This document shows, in pieces, positions 18,938 to 28,804 of a DNA stretch of 64,000 nt; position 1 is the stretch's first letter, and each line of letters begins with the position of its first letter. The stretch is from positions 1,116,001-1,180,000 of the forward strand of contig NZ_CP075584.1 of assembly GCF_027594785.1 (NCBI RefSeq), written 5' to 3'. Position numbers and translations under genes: made by a program. The stretch comes from Cryobacterium breve (GTDB lineage: Bacteria > Actinomycetota > Actinomycetes > Actinomycetales > Microbacteriaceae). The notes beneath the pieces were generated by a model, which saw only the letters and a list, made by a program, of their open reading frames with translations, searched no databases and was not told the DNA's origin.

Positions 18938-19675
18938 GTGAGCATCCGGATCGGCACCTCCGGCTGGAGCTATCAGCACTGGGACGGGGTGCTCTACCCG
19001 GCCGGGCTTCCCGCCGCCCAGCGACTCGGCGTCTACGCCTCCCGGTTCGACACCGTCGAACTGAACGCGAGTTTCTACCGCTGGCCACGCGAATCGACGT
19101 TCGCCGGCTGGAAACGACGCCTCCCCGAAGGATTCCTGCTCTCGGTGAAGGCACCACGCGGACTCACTCACGCGAAACGCCTCTACGCCCCCGAGGTGTG
19201 GGCGGCACGGATCGCGGCGTGCTGGCACGAACTCGGCGAGACGCGCGCCGTCCTCCTCGTGCAGCTGCCGCCGACTTTGGAGCGCGACGATGCCAGGCTG
19301 GACTACTTCCTCGCCGCCCTGCCGCACTGGATCAGAGTCACCGTCGAGTTCCGGCACGATAGCTGGCTGTGCGAGGCGGTCTTCGCGATCCTCGAGCGGC
19401 ACGGCGCCGCATACTGCGTGATGAGCGGCGCACACCTGCCCTGCGTCCTGCGCGCGACCGCGCCGTTCGTGTACGTGCGCATGCACGGCCCCGACCGAGA
19501 GCACCTGTACGGGGGCTCGTATTCGGAGGCCGACCTCGATTGGTGGGCGGAACGCATCCGCGACTGGCAGGGCACCGGACGGGAAGTGTTCGTCTACTTC
19601 AACAACGACGGCGGCGGCAACGCGGTCAGGAACGCGAGCAGCCTCGCCTCCCGTTTCGGGAGCCTGAGCCACTGA
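18938..19675 (+). CDS. DUF72 domain-containing protein
   Basis: 245 residues matching the DUF72 (YecE) family, a TIM-barrel of unknown activity: MSIRIGTSGWSYQHWDGVLY-like start (here with GTG), FDTVELNASFYRWP, GFLLSVKAPRGLTHAKRL, FVYVRMHGPDREHLYGGSYS, and EVFVYFNNDGGGNAVRNA. It begins 8 bp after the mutY stop and is probably co-transcribed. Family assignment firm, function unknown. Confidence 0.88.
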   Translation: MSIRIGTSGWSYQHWDGVLYPAGLPAAQRLGVYASRFDTVELNASFYRWPRESTFAGWKRRLPEGFLLSVKAPRGLTHAKRLYAPEVWAARIAACWHELGETRAVLLVQLPPTLERDDARLDYFLAALPHWIRVTVEFRHDSWLCEAVFAILERHGAAYCVMSGAHLPCVLRATAPFVYVRMHGPDREHLYGGSYSEADLDWWAERIRDWQGTGREVFVYFNNDGGGNAVRNASSLASRFGSLSH

Positions 19676-19689
19676 CCGCTGCGGAGAAG

Positions 19690-19896
19690 TTACTTCGCGA
19701 GCGTCGCGATCGACTGCGCCCACAGGAAGAACTTGTTGGTGCCGAGGTCACCGATCGTATCGATGCCGAATGCGGCCTTGAGGTGCTCCGCGTCGCTGTC
19801 GCTCACGCCCTGGAGCGCCGCGACGGGCGCCTTCGCGAGCTCCTCCACGGGGAGCGTTTCGTATGCTTTGTCGAGCTTGGCTGCGATGCCGGCCAT
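19690..19896 (-). CDS. Small helix-hairpin-helix-like protein
   Basis: 68 residues: MAGIAAKLDKAYETLPVEEL, then a segment with a helix-hairpin-helix feel (ALQGVSDSDAEHLKAAFGID, TIGDLGTNKFFLW). Similar short proteins occur in actinobacteria. DNA or protein binding is possible but not shown. Upstream TACCTCCACAGTG-type SD region (GGAGGTA on the coding strand, close to the ATG) supports the start at 19896. Confidence 0.6.
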   Translation of the reverse strand: MAGIAAKLDKAYETLPVEELAKAPVAALQGVSDSDAEHLKAAFGIDTIGDLGTNKFFLWAQSIATLAK

Positions 19897-20006
19897 GGGG
19901 TACCTCCACAGTGAGATGGGCCTTCGGGGGACGAAAGCGCTTTTAAGCGTAGTTCTCCCCCGCTCCCCTCGCTAGGTGGCAGAAGCCTTCTGACTCAGCG
20001 TTCTGC

Positions 20007-20067
20007 GCTGAGGTGTCGCATATCTATGCTCACGAGCCTCGTGAACATCGATATGCGACACCTCAGC
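20007..20067. repeat. Two-copy palindromic element (copy 2), terminator-like, downstream of rbfA
   Basis: Perfect 18-bp arms (20007-20024 and 20050-20067) that share GAGGTGTCGCATATC with the element at 9089-9145. The inner stem (TCACGAG/CTCGTGA plus three more pairs) differs from copy 1 but is again self-complementary. It ends 13 bp after the rbfA stop. The rest of 19897-20080 shows nothing else definite beyond the short SD of the upstream small gene. Confidence 0.85.
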
Positions 20068-20080
20068 GAGGCAGGGTTCG

Positions 20081-20578
20081 CTATTCGGCGTGGTGACCGA
20101 CGGCGGGAGTCTCGTCGTCGTCCTCGTCGTCGTCCTCATCCTCGTCGTCGTCCTCGAACTCGCGCGGCTTGACGTAGGGGTCTTCGTCTCCGGCATATTG
20201 GGCGCCCTGTGCGAGCGCGCCGACCTGGCTGTCGCGTTCCCGCGCTTCGCGGAGGAGGTCGTCGATGAGGGCCGCGTTCTCGGGGATCGCGTCCGCGATG
20301 AACTCGAGCGAGGGGGTGAGCCGGGCGGTGATGTTCTTGCCGACCTCGCTGCGCAGCAGGCCTGTGGCCGCCTTGAGCGCGGCGGCGCTGTCGGTGCGCT
20401 CCTCGAGGGAACCGTAGACGGTGTAGAAGACGGATGCGTGTTGCAGGTCACCCGTCACCTTGACGTCCGTGATGGTCACGAAGCCGAGCCTCGGGTCCCG
20501 CAGGCCGCGTTCAAGCCGCTTCGCCACGATGACCTTGATGCGGTCGGCCATTTTTCTGGCGCGTTCCGGATCTGCCAT
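20081..20578 (-). CDS. rbfA: Ribosome-binding factor A
   Basis: Helps 16S rRNA maturation and 30S assembly. KH-type fold: ARKMADRIKVIVAKRLERGL, DPRLGFVTITDVKVTGDLQH, ASVFYTVYG, TPSLEFIADAIPENAALIDD. The C-terminal tail is very acidic (EFEDDDEDEDDDEDDDETP), longer than in E. coli. The ATG at 20578 follows AAGAGGAGTGAGACC, a good SD. 144 bp downstream of infB in the usual order infB-rbfA. Confidence 0.94.
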   Translation of the reverse strand: MADPERARKMADRIKVIVAKRLERGLRDPRLGFVTITDVKVTGDLQHASVFYTVYGSLEERTDSAAALKAATGLLRSEVGKNITARLTPSLEFIADAIPENAALIDDLLREARERDSQVGALAQGAQYAGDEDPYVKPREFEDDDEDEDDDEDDDETPAVGHHAE

Positions 20579-20722
20579 GGTCTCACTCCTCTTGCTTCGA
20601 TACTGCTTTACGTCGTTACGTGTGAAAACCCGTGAATCGGGATACTGCGGTGCTGAGCGACCAACGGGCCTCGGGCCCCTCACGGAGAGGAGCCGGAGAC
20701 CCGTCGATCAGACGCGGCGTGG

Positions 20723-23597
20723 TTAGACGCGCGGCTTTTCCTTCAGTTCGATCGTCTCGATCTCGTCGCCGATCTGGATGTCGTTGAACTTGCCGAGGCC
20801 GATACCGGCCTCGAAGTCCGTACGAACCTCGGTGACGTCGTCCTTGAAACGACGCAGGGACTCGATGCCGAGGTTGTCTCCGACGACGACGCCGTTGCGG
20901 ATGACCCGCGCCTTGGCGTTCCTCGTGATGACACCCGAGCGGACGATGACGCCGGCCACGTTTCCGAACTTGGACGAGCTGAACACCTCGCGGATCTCGG
21001 CGACACCACTCTGCACCTCTTCGAACTCGGGCTTGAGCATTCCCTTGAGGGAGTTCTCGATGTCCTCGAGCGCGTTGTAGATGACCGAGTAGAACCGCAC
21101 GTCGACACCCTCACGGGCGGCACGCTCACGGGCCTTGGTGTCCGGGCGCACATTGAAGCCGATGATGATGGCGTTGTCGACGGTGGCGAGGTTGACGTCG
21201 CTCTCCGTGACAGCACCGACACCGCGGTGGATGATGCGCAGCTGAACGGAATCGTCGACCTCGATCTTGAGGAGCGACTCTTCCAGGGCCTCGACGGCAC
21301 CGGAAACGTCACCCTTGATGATGAGGTTGAGCGATTCGACCTTGCCCTCTTCGAGTGCACGGGTGAAGTCTTCGAGGCTGATGCGCTTGCGGGCCTTGGC
21401 CAGCAGTGCGTTGCGCTCGGCGGCTTCGCGCTTCTCGGCGATCTGACGGGCGGTGCGGTCTTCCTGGATGACGAGGAAGGTGTCACCGGCCCGGGGAACG
21501 CTCGAGAGGCCCTGGACCTGGACGGCGCGCGACGGCGTCGCGGCGAGCACGGCAACGCCGTTTTCGTCGGCCATCGCACGAACGCGGCCGTAGGCCGTTC
21601 CGGCGACGATCGAGTCGCCGACGTGCAGCGTTCCCGACTGGATGAGCACGGTCGCGACGGCGCCGCGGCCCTTGTCGAGACGAGCCTCGATGGCGACACC
21701 GCGGGCGTCCTTGTCGGGGTTGGCGCGCATGTCGAGTCCGGCGTCAGCGGTGAGGAGGACGGCTTCCAGGATCTCCTGGATGCCGATCTTCTGCTTCGCG
21801 GACACGTCGACGAACATGACGTCTCCGCCGTACTCTTCGGCGACGAGCCCGAATTCGGTGAGCTGCTGGCGCACCTTCTGCGGGTTGGCGCCGGGCTTGT
21901 CGATCTTGTTGACCGCGACCACGATCGGCACGTTGGCCGCCTGGGCGTGGTTGAGCGCCTCAATGGTCTGGGGCATGATGCCGTCGTCCGCCGCGACCAC
22001 GAGGATCGCGATGTCCGTCACCTGGGCACCACGGGCACGCATGGCAGTGAACGCCTCGTGGCCCGGTGTGTCGATGAAGGTGATGGCACGGTCGATGCCC
22101 TCGTGCTCGGTGATGACCTGGTACGCACCGATGTGCTGGGTGATTCCGCCGGCTTCGCCAGCGGCTACCTTCGCATTGCGGATCGCGTCGAGGAGCGCGG
22201 TCTTTCCGTGGTCGACGTGACCCATGACGGTGACGACCGGCGGGCGGGCCTTGAGCTCGTCATCGGTTTCTTCGGCCAGTTCCTGGTCGATGTCGATGTC
22301 GAAGCCGAGCAGAAGTTCGCGATCTTCGTCGTCGGGCGAGACCATCTGGATCTTGTAGCCGAGTTCTTCGCCGAGCACGTCGAAGGTCGCCTCGTCGAGG
22401 GACTCCGTCGCCGTCGCCATTTCACCGAGGTGGAACAGCACGGTGACGAGGTTTCCGGGGCTCGCGTCGATCTTGTCTGCGAAGTCGGTGATCGAGGCGC
22501 CGCGGCGCAGACGCACCACGGTTCCGCCGTCGCCGCGGGGGACGCTGACGCCACCCAGCGACGGGGCCTCGCGCAGCTCGAACTCGGCGCGCTTCGTACG
22601 CTTCGACTTGCGGGCCTTGTTCTTGCCGCCTCCGCGACCGAACGCACCAGCGGTTCCGCCACCGGGACCGCGACCGCGGCCACCTGCGCCGCCGCCACCG
22701 GCGGGACGCGGCGGGCCGAAGCCGGGGGCACCGGCCGGAGCGCCGCCGGGGCGCTGGAATGCGGGACGTGCTCCGCCTGCTCCGGCGCCGCCTGGACGCT
22801 GGAACGCGCCGGGACGCTGGCCGAAACCGGTCGGGCGGGGAGCCTGGCCGGGTCCGCCCGGACGCGGTGCGCCGGGGCGCGGTGCGGCGGGACGGGGGAT
22901 GTTGCTCGGGGCCGTCGAGGACGGCGGGCGCTGGCCCATGCCCTGCGCGCTCGCGAACGGGTTGTTGCCCGGACGCGGCGTGGGGGTCTTGCCCATGCCC
23001 TGGTTGCTGGCGAAGGGGTTGTTGCCCGGACGTGCCGACGGCGGGCGCGGAACGCTCGCGCCGGGCTTGGCGCCTGAGGACGGTCCACGCTCGGACTTGG
23101 CAGCCGGGGTCGCCGTCTTCGGGGCGGTCGGGTCTGCTGCGGCAGCCTGTTCGGCGGCCTTCTCGATGCTCGCGGACTTCTCAGCTGCTGCGGCCTTTTC
23201 GACGGCAACCGTCTGGCGTTCTGCGACGGTGAGGGGTGCGACGGGATGCGGTGCGGCATCCGCTGCGGGGGCTTCGACGGGCGCGGCCGGGGCCGCACTC
23301 GGACGTGCACCCGGCTTGACCGCGAGGCGGGCCGGTGACGGCCGCGCGCCGGGCTTGACGCTTGTGGGGGCGCCCGGCGTTGCGCCGGCACCCGGGGTGG
23401 TTGACGGGGCAGTGGTTCCGGCGCCGGAAGCGGCGTCGGCCAGCAGGGCCGCGCGCAGGCGACGTGCTACCGGGGGTTCAACACTGCTGGACGGGCCCTT
23501 GACGAACTCGCCCATCTCTTTCAGTTTCGCAAGGGCTACCTTGCTGTCGACATTGAGCCTCGCTAGCGATCTCATGTACGCGTGGTTTCGCAGCCAC
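20723..23597 (-). CDS. infB: Translation initiation factor IF-2
   Basis: GTPase that places initiator tRNA on the 30S subunit. About 957 residues: N-terminal IF2_N segment ([20 protein letters not shown]), a long Pro/Gly/Ala linker rich in [18 protein letters not shown] repeats, then the G domain with [16 protein letters not shown] (G1), [11 protein letters not shown] (G3) and [10 protein letters not shown] (G4), and the C-terminal domains. The first 12 codons are out of frame with the rest: GAGCCTC at 23555-23561 (plus strand) must be GAGCTC, giving ASELNVDSK from a GTG start at 23597. A real frameshift here would be lethal, which argues strongly for a sequence error. Confidence 0.96.
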
Positions 23598-23673
23598 AAT
23601 TCTCCAATTCCGGGCCTGCACCCGGAAAGGGGCAGGCCGTTAGTAACGGACGGGTCTCATTTCGAGCCGCTCA

Positions 23674-23931
23674 TTAGTTGTCCATTAGCCAGTTCAGCCT
23701 GTTCTCTAGTTGTTTCGCGTCCAGAGGACTGGTCACGCGAAGGGCGCGCCCGAAAGCGCGTCGCCGCAGTGCGTCTTGGAAGCATTCGATGCTGGGATGC
23801 AGCCACGCACCTCGACCGGGCAGAGTGGCGGTTTCATCCACCACGAGGACCGAATCTCGGGCTACGCACCTCAGCAAAGAGGCACGTGGAGCGCGCGAAC
23901 GGCATCCAATGCACGTTCTAACGGGTTCCAT
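23674..23931 (-). CDS. ylxR: YlxR family protein
   Basis: 85-residue YlxR (DUF448) protein, a small nucleic-acid-binding-type protein always found between nusA and infB. RTCIGCRSRAPRASLLRCVA and GRGAWLHPSIECFQDALRRR are the family hallmarks. It starts 8 bp after the nusA stop. Role in regulation is suggested in other bacteria but not established here. Confidence 0.92.
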   Translation of the reverse strand: MEPVRTCIGCRSRAPRASLLRCVARDSVLVVDETATLPGRGAWLHPSIECFQDALRRRAFGRALRVTSPLDAKQLENRLNWLMDN

Positions 23932-23939
23932 CGTACCCC

Positions 23940-24950
23940 CTATTCCGTGTCCTCCAGGATGCTGTCCGGCTGGATGTCGATTTTGGCACCCGTGAGCTTG
24001 GCGGCGAGGCGGGCGTTCTGGCCCTCCTTGCCGATGGCGAGCGAGAGCTGGTAGTCGGGGACGAGGGCGCGAACGGCCTTGATCGACTGGTCGATCACGT
24101 AGGCGCTCGTCACCTTGGCCGGCGACAGGGCGCTCGCGACGAACGTCGCGAGGTCCGGCGAGTAGTCGACGATGTCGATCTTCTCGTTGTTGAGCTCTGC
24201 GGTCACGGCGCGGACACGCTGGCCGAGTTCGCCGATGCAGGCGCCCTTGGCGTTGACGCCGGGCTCGGTCGCGCGCACGGCCATCTTGGTGCGGTGGCCG
24301 GCCTCGCGGGCGAGGGAGACGATCTCGACGACACCGCTCGCGATCTCGGGGACCTCGAGGGCGAACAGGCGCCGGACGAGGGACGGGTGGGTGCGCGACA
24401 CGGTGATCTGCGGGCCCTTCAGGCCCTTGCCGACGGCCGTGACGTAGACCCGGATCCGGGCACCGTGCACGTAGGTCTCGCCGGGGACCTGTTCTTCCGG
24501 CGGAAGGATCGCTTCGATCGTGCCGAGGTCGACGTGGATCATCCGCGGGTTCGGGCCCTGCTGGATGACGCCGGCGACGATCTCGCCTTCGCGTCCCTTG
24601 AATTCTCCGAGCACTGCGTCATCGGCCAGGTCGCGGAGACGCTGGTTGATGACCTGCTTAGCGGCGAAGGCCGCGATCCGGCCGAAGTCGGTCGGGTTGT
24701 TGATCGCTTCGCCGATGACGTTGCCGTCTTCGTCGAGCTCTGGAACAAAAATGTCGACGTGGCCGGACTTGCGGTCGAGAACGACACGCGCTTCCGGCTC
24801 TTCTTCGACGGCCTGCTTCGTTGTCTCACCCTGGTGGGTGTGTTTGACGTATGCCGTCAAAATCGCCTGCTCGATGATCTGCACGAGTTCCTCGAAGGGA
24901 ATCTCTTTCTCGCGCTCCAACTGCCGCAACACGCTGAGGTCGATGTCCAT
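23940..24950 (-). CDS. nusA: Transcription termination/antitermination factor NusA
   Basis: 336 residues, the actinobacterial short form without the C-terminal acidic repeats. N-terminal RNA-polymerase-binding domain (LEREKEIPFEELVQIIEQAI), S1 domain (GEIVAGVIQQGPNPRMIHVD), and two KH domains (SRTHPSLVRRLFALEVPEI, GACIGELGQRVRAVTAEL, LSLAIGKEGQNARLAAKLTG). The ATG at 24950 follows GAGGAGG. The ribosome maturation gene rimP, normally just upstream, is not here; the next gene upstream is proS. Confidence 0.96.
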   Translation of the reverse strand: MDIDLSVLRQLEREKEIPFEELVQIIEQAILTAYVKHTHQGETTKQAVEEEPEARVVLDRKSGHVDIFVPELDEDGNVIGEAINNPTDFGRIAAFAAKQVINQRLRDLADDAVLGEFKGREGEIVAGVIQQGPNPRMIHVDLGTIEAILPPEEQVPGETYVHGARIRVYVTAVGKGLKGPQITVSRTHPSLVRRLFALEVPEIASGVVEIVSLAREAGHRTKMAVRATEPGVNAKGACIGELGQRVRAVTAELNNEKIDIVDYSPDLATFVASALSPAKVTSAYVIDQSIKAVRALVPDYQLSLAIGKEGQNARLAAKLTGAKIDIQPDSILEDTE

Positions 24951-25022
24951 GGCCGGCCTCCTCTATTCAGATTCTGCCGCCGCGAAACTGCGCAGCGGGC
25001 TGGTGTCTACGGTACCCGACGG

Positions 25023-25061
25023 AACAGGCGCCCGTCACCCCGAAGGGGACGGGCGCCTGTT
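25023..25061. terminator. Intrinsic-type terminator after proS
   Basis: 14-bp stem AACAGGCGCCCGTC / GACGGGCGCCTGTT type with a short loop, 24 bp past the proS stop, in the 135-bp proS-nusA gap. It should separate proS from the nusA-infB operon; sequence between it and nusA must contain the nusA promoter. Confidence 0.75.
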
Positions 25062-25085
25062 TCAGACGGCCTTTCTGGGCGGTTC

Positions 25086-26849
25086 TCAGGCGAAGTGCGT
25101 CCCGATGTTGTCGACGGCGCACTGGGTGCGCTCTCCTGTTCGGCGGTCCCACAGCTCGACGATGCCGTCGACGGCTCCGCGTCCGACGATCACGATCTGG
25201 GGAACCCCGATCAGTTCGGCGTCGCCGAACTTGACGCCGGGCGAGACCTTGCGTCGGTCGTCGTAGAGCACCTCGCGGCCGGTCGCCTCGAGAGTGGAGA
25301 CGACGGCTGCCGCCGTCTCGAAGACGATCTCGTCGCGTCCTGCGGCGATCACGTGCACGTCGAACGGTGCGACAGTCTCCGGCCAGATCAGGCCCTTCGG
25401 ATCGTTGTTGAGCTCGGCGAGGAGGGCGAGGATGCGGGTGATCCCGATTCCGTACGATCCCATCGTGACCGTGACGAGCTTCCCGTTCTCGTCGAGCACC
25501 TTGAGTCCGAGGGCTTCCGCGTACTTGCGGCCGAGCTGGAAGACGTGGCCGATCTCGACGCCGCGCGCGAGCTCGACGGGGCCGGAGCCGTCGGGGGGGG
25601 GGTCGCCGGCGCGCACGTTCGCGACCTCGGCTGTGCCGTCGGCGGCGAAGTCGCGCCCGGCGACGAGGCCGAAGACGTGGCGGCCGTTCTCGTTGGCTCC
25701 GGTGATCCACGCGGTGCCGTCGACGACGCGGGGGTCGACGAGGTAGCGGATGCCCGTGGCCGAGGTCGAGCCGAGCACGGCACCGGCGGGTGCCCACGGT
25801 CCGATGTAGCCCGTGACGAGTCCGGGGTGCTTGGCGAGGTCGCCGGCGTTGGCCGCTTCGACCTCTGCTGGGGCGAAGACGACCTCTGCGCGCTTGAGGT
25901 CGACGTCGCGGTCGCCGGGGACGCCGACGATGACGAGCTCGCGGGTGCCGTCGAGGTTGGTCAGGGCGAGCACGATGTTCTTGAGTGTGTCCGCAGCCGT
26001 CCACTCCCTGCCGTCGTCGCGCGGGTGGTTCGCGTTCGCGCTGTCGACGAGGGTCTGGATGGTCGGGGTGTCCGGGGTGTCGTGCACCTCGGCGGCCGGG
26101 AACGACGTCCAGTCGATGACGGGAGGAACCAGGGTTGTGAACGCCTCGACGTTGGCGGCGTACCCGCCGGCCGAACGCACGAAGGTGTCCTCACCGATGG
26201 GGGTGGGGTGCAGGAACTCTTCGCTCCGGGATCCGCCCATCGCGCCGGCATCCGCCTTGACGATGACGTACTCGAGACCGAGCCGGGTGAAGATGCGCTC
26301 GTAGGCGTCGCGCTGCGCCTGGTAGCTCAGGTCGAGGCCGGCGTCGGTGTAGTCGAAGGAGTATGCGTCCTTCATGGTGAATTCGCGGCCGCGCAGGAGG
26401 CCGGCACGGGGACGGGCCTCGTCGCGGTACTTGTCCTGGATCTGGTAGATCGACAGGGGCAGGTCCTTGTAGCTGTTGTAGAGGTCCTTCACCAGCAGCG
26501 TGAAGACCTCCTCGTGGGTGGGCGCGAGCAGGAGATCGCTGCCCTTGCGGTCCTGGAGGCGGAAGAGGCCCTCGCCGTACTCGTCCCAGCGGCCGGTGAC
26601 CTCATAGGGTTCGCGCGGGAGCAGGGCGGGGAAGTGCACCTCGAAGGCGCCGGAAGCGGCCATCTCCTCGCGGACGATGGTCTCGATCTTGTTCTTGACC
26701 CGGAGGCCGATCGGCAGCCAGGCGAAGATGCCGGGGGCCTGGCGGCGGATGTAGCCGGCCCGGACCAGGAGGCGGTGACTGGTGACCTCGGCATCCGAGG
26801 GGTCTTCGCGGAGGGTACGGAGGAAATAGGACGACAGACGTGTAGGCAC
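25086..26849 (-). CDS. proS: Prolyl-tRNA synthetase
   Basis: Class II synthetase of 587 residues in the bacterial (editing-domain) form. N-terminal [20 protein letters not shown], motif 2 region [39 protein letters not shown], an inserted editing domain, motif 3 [16 protein letters not shown] and the anticodon-binding domain. A run of ten G on the plus strand (25593-25602) encodes three prolines in frame. GTG start at 26849; TAAAGT lies 5 nt upstream and no SD is seen, so the transcript may be leaderless. Confidence 0.95.
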   Translation of the reverse strand: MPTRLSSYFLRTLREDPSDAEVTSHRLLVRAGYIRRQAPGIFAWLPIGLRVKNKIETIVREEMAASGAFEVHFPALLPREPYEVTGRWDEYGEGLFRLQDRKGSDLLLAPTHEEVFTLLVKDLYNSYKDLPLSIYQIQDKYRDEARPRAGLLRGREFTMKDAYSFDYTDAGLDLSYQAQRDAYERIFTRLGLEYVIVKADAGAMGGSRSEEFLHPTPIGEDTFVRSAGGYAANVEAFTTLVPPVIDWTSFPAAEVHDTPDTPTIQTLVDSANANHPRDDGREWTAADTLKNIVLALTNLDGTRELVIVGVPGDRDVDLKRAEVVFAPAEVEAANAGDLAKHPGLVTGYIGPWAPAGAVLGSTSATGIRYLVDPRVVDGTAWITGANENGRHVFGLVAGRDFAADGTAEVANVRAGDPPPDGSGPVELARGVEIGHVFQLGRKYAEALGLKVLDENGKLVTVTMGSYGIGITRILALLAELNNDPKGLIWPETVAPFDVHVIAAGRDEIVFETAAAVVSTLEATGREVLYDDRRKVSPGVKFGDAELIGVPQIVIVGRGAVDGIVELWDRRTGERTQCAVDNIGTHFA

Positions 26850-26854
26850 CCCCT

Positions 26855-26860
26855 ACTTTA
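26855..26860 (-). promoter_or_regulatory. -10 box for a leaderless proS transcript
   Basis: TAAAGT on the minus strand, 5 nt before the GTG at 26849; the intervening G run may itself be one base short, which would give the usual 6 nt. Confidence 0.45.
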
Positions 26861-26912
26861 CGGCGAGTGCCACTTCTCAACGCGCGCCGGCCATCGGATG
26901 TCCGTGGCTGAG

Positions 26913-26961
26913 TTGCGGAGAAAACACCGTCATCGCGTCGACGAGGGTGTCTTCTCCGCAA
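26913..26961. terminator. Long-arm hairpin after ispG
   Basis: 16-bp arms (26913-26928 and 26946-26961, TTGCGGAGAAAACACC) with one A/C mismatch; the 17-nt loop can pair further. Ends 18 bp after the ispG stop. No U-tract. Confidence 0.78.
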
Positions 26962-26979
26962 ACGAGCAGGCGGGGCGCG

Positions 26980-28137
26980 CTACCGCGAGACGGTGACGAC
27001 GGGGGCGCCGAGGGAGTCTTCGCTCGGCGGCATCTCTGCGGCGAGGCGGTTGGCCTCCTCGATCAGGGTCGCGACGATCTCGGACTCCGGCACGGTCTTG
27101 ATGACCTCGCCGCGGACGAAGATCTGGCCCTTGCCGTTGCCGGATGCAACGCCGAGGTCGGCGTCGCGCGCCTCGCCCGGCCCGTTGACGACGCAACCCA
27201 TCACGGCGACGCGCAGCGGCACGGTCATGCCCTCGAGGCCGTCGGTGACGTCGTTCGCGAGCTTGTAGACATCCACCTGGGCGCGACCGCAGCTCGGGCA
27301 GGAGACGATCTCGAGCTTGCGTTCGCGGAGGTTGAGCGACTGCAGGATCTGCAGGCCGACCTTGACCTCCTCGGCGGGCGGTGCGCTGAGCGAGACGCGG
27401 ATGGTGTCGCCGATGCCCTCGCCGAGCAGGATGCCGAAGGCCGTGGCGCTCTTGATGGTGCCCTGGAAGGAGGGGCCGGCCTCGGTGACGCCGAGGTGCA
27501 GCGGCCAGTCGCCGCGTTCGGCGAGGAGCCGGTATGCCTTGACCATGATCACGGGGTCGTTGTGCTTGACCGAGATCTTGAAGTCGTGGAAGTCGTGCTC
27601 CTCGAAGAGGCTCGCCTCCCAGACGGCGCTCTCGACGAGCGCCTCCGGGGTGGCTTTGCCGTACTTCTGCATGATGCTCGGCTCGAGCGAGCCGGCGTTG
27701 ACGCCGATCCGGATCGATACGCCGGCCGCCTTGGCCGCCGCGGCGATCTTGCCGACCTGGTCGTCGAACTTGCGGATGTTGCCGGGGTTGACCCGCACGC
27801 CGGCGCACCCGGCGTCGATCGCCGCGAAGACGTAGCTCGGCTGGAAGTGGATGTCCGCGATCACGGGGATCTGGCTCTTCTTCGCGATGATCGGCAGGGC
27901 CTCTGCGTCGTCACGGCTCGGAACGGCGACACGCACGATGTCGCATCCGCTCGCCGTGAGTTCGGCGATCTGCTGCAGGGTGCCGTTGATGTTGGTGGTC
28001 GGGGTCGTCGTCATCGACTGGACGCTCACTCGGGCGTCACCGCCGACGAGGACTTTGCCGACCTTGATCTGCCGGCTCTTGCGCCGGGGAGCGAGGATTT
28101 CAGGTACTTTGGGCATTCCCAAATTGATTGCAGCCAC
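26980..28137 (-). CDS. ispG: 4-hydroxy-3-methylbut-2-en-1-yl diphosphate synthase (flavodoxin)
   Basis: Penultimate step of the MEP isoprenoid pathway, a 4Fe-4S enzyme. 385 residues. [51 protein letters not shown], and the cluster cysteines in [14 protein letters not shown] and [20 protein letters not shown]. With dxr nearby, two MEP-pathway genes lie in this window. The GTG at 28137 has TAAGAT exactly 6 nt upstream and no SD, consistent with a leaderless mRNA. Confidence 0.96.
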   Translation of the reverse strand: MAAINLGMPKVPEILAPRRKSRQIKVGKVLVGGDARVSVQSMTTTPTTNINGTLQQIAELTASGCDIVRVAVPSRDDAEALPIIAKKSQIPVIADIHFQPSYVFAAIDAGCAGVRVNPGNIRKFDDQVGKIAAAAKAAGVSIRIGVNAGSLEPSIMQKYGKATPEALVESAVWEASLFEEHDFHDFKISVKHNDPVIMVKAYRLLAERGDWPLHLGVTEAGPSFQGTIKSATAFGILLGEGIGDTIRVSLSAPPAEEVKVGLQILQSLNLRERKLEIVSCPSCGRAQVDVYKLANDVTDGLEGMTVPLRVAVMGCVVNGPGEARDADLGVASGNGKGQIFVRGEVIKTVPESEIVATLIEEANRLAAEMPPSEDSLGAPVVTVSR

Positions 28138-28143
28138 GCGAAT

Positions 28144-28149
28144 ATCTTA
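28144..28149 (-). promoter_or_regulatory. -10 box for a leaderless ispG transcript
   Basis: TAAGAT on the minus strand, then 6 nt (ATTCGC), then the GTG at 28137. Confidence 0.55.
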
Positions 28150-28206
28150 GGTGCCAGAACTGGGCGGATGCCCGGCCCAGGCGATTTCCGCATCGGGTCG
28201 GCCGTT

Positions 28207-28268
28207 GCGCGCCACGTGCGCCGCTACGCGACAGGCGTGCCTGCAGCGCAGCGGCGCACGTGGCGCGC
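28207..28268. terminator. Long-arm hairpin after the SHOCT gene
   Basis: Perfect 19-bp arms (28207-28225 and 28250-28268, GCGCGCCACGTGCGCCGCT), with further internal pairing (CGC/GCG, CAGGC/GCCTG). 36 bp after the SHOCT stop in the 167-bp gap before ispG. Confidence 0.8.
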
Positions 28269-28304
28269 TCGGGCGGAGGAGCCGGGAACCGAGAGCGCGG
28301 TCGG

Positions 28305-28673
28305 CTACTGGGGCGGGAGCGGGGCGCCGGGGGTGGGGTCTGCGCGGTTGGCGCGGAGCACCTCGAGGCGGGCCCGATACTCGACCTCGTCGATGTCGCC
28401 CTGGGCGAAGCGCTCGGCGAGGGTCTTCTCGGCGCTGCGGGTGCCGTCGGCCTGCCCGGCCTGGGCCGCCTGCCACGCCTGCCAGCCCGGGTGGCCGGAG
28501 AAGCCGGGTCCGCCGTGGCGACGCCAGCGCCGGCCGAGGATGGCGAAGAGGGTGACCACGAGCAGGAAGCCGAAGAACGGGATCAGCAAGAACAACCAGA
28601 CCGGCCCGCCGCCCCAGCCGGGGCCGTAGCCCATGTGGGTGGCGAACCCGGTGAGAACCGCTGTCGAAAGCAT
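28305..28673 (-). CDS. SHOCT domain-containing membrane protein
   Basis: 122 residues from the ATG at 28673: a Gly/Trp-rich start (YGPGWGGGPVWLF), one membrane helix (LLIPFFGFLLVVTLFAILG), a Gln/Ala/Trp linker and a C-terminal SHOCT motif (LAERFAQGDIDEVEYRARLE). SHOCT domains are short oligomerisation segments of unknown general role. It lies 131 bp from the response regulator gene, same strand, so it may belong to the same regulon. Confidence 0.78.
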   Translation of the reverse strand: MLSTAVLTGFATHMGYGPGWGGGPVWLFLLIPFFGFLLVVTLFAILGRRWRRHGGPGFSGHPGWQAWQAAQAGQADGTRSAEKTLAERFAQGDIDEVEYRARLEVLRANRADPTPGAPLPPQ

Positions 28674-28804
28674 GGTGAATCCAATCTGTGTGAGGACCCC
28701 TGCGGGGCCTCGGTGGGGAAGAACCGATGATCCGATTCTTTCCGACCCCGCTCGCCGGGGCATCGGCCCGGAGGAGGCACCTGCACTACTCCCCCGGGTG
28801 CAGG

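Noticed and set aside
25593..25602. G10 run in proS as a phase-variable tract
   Set aside because: It encodes three prolines in frame and the product continues normally; with the poor homopolymer accuracy of this sequence, variation cannot be judged.
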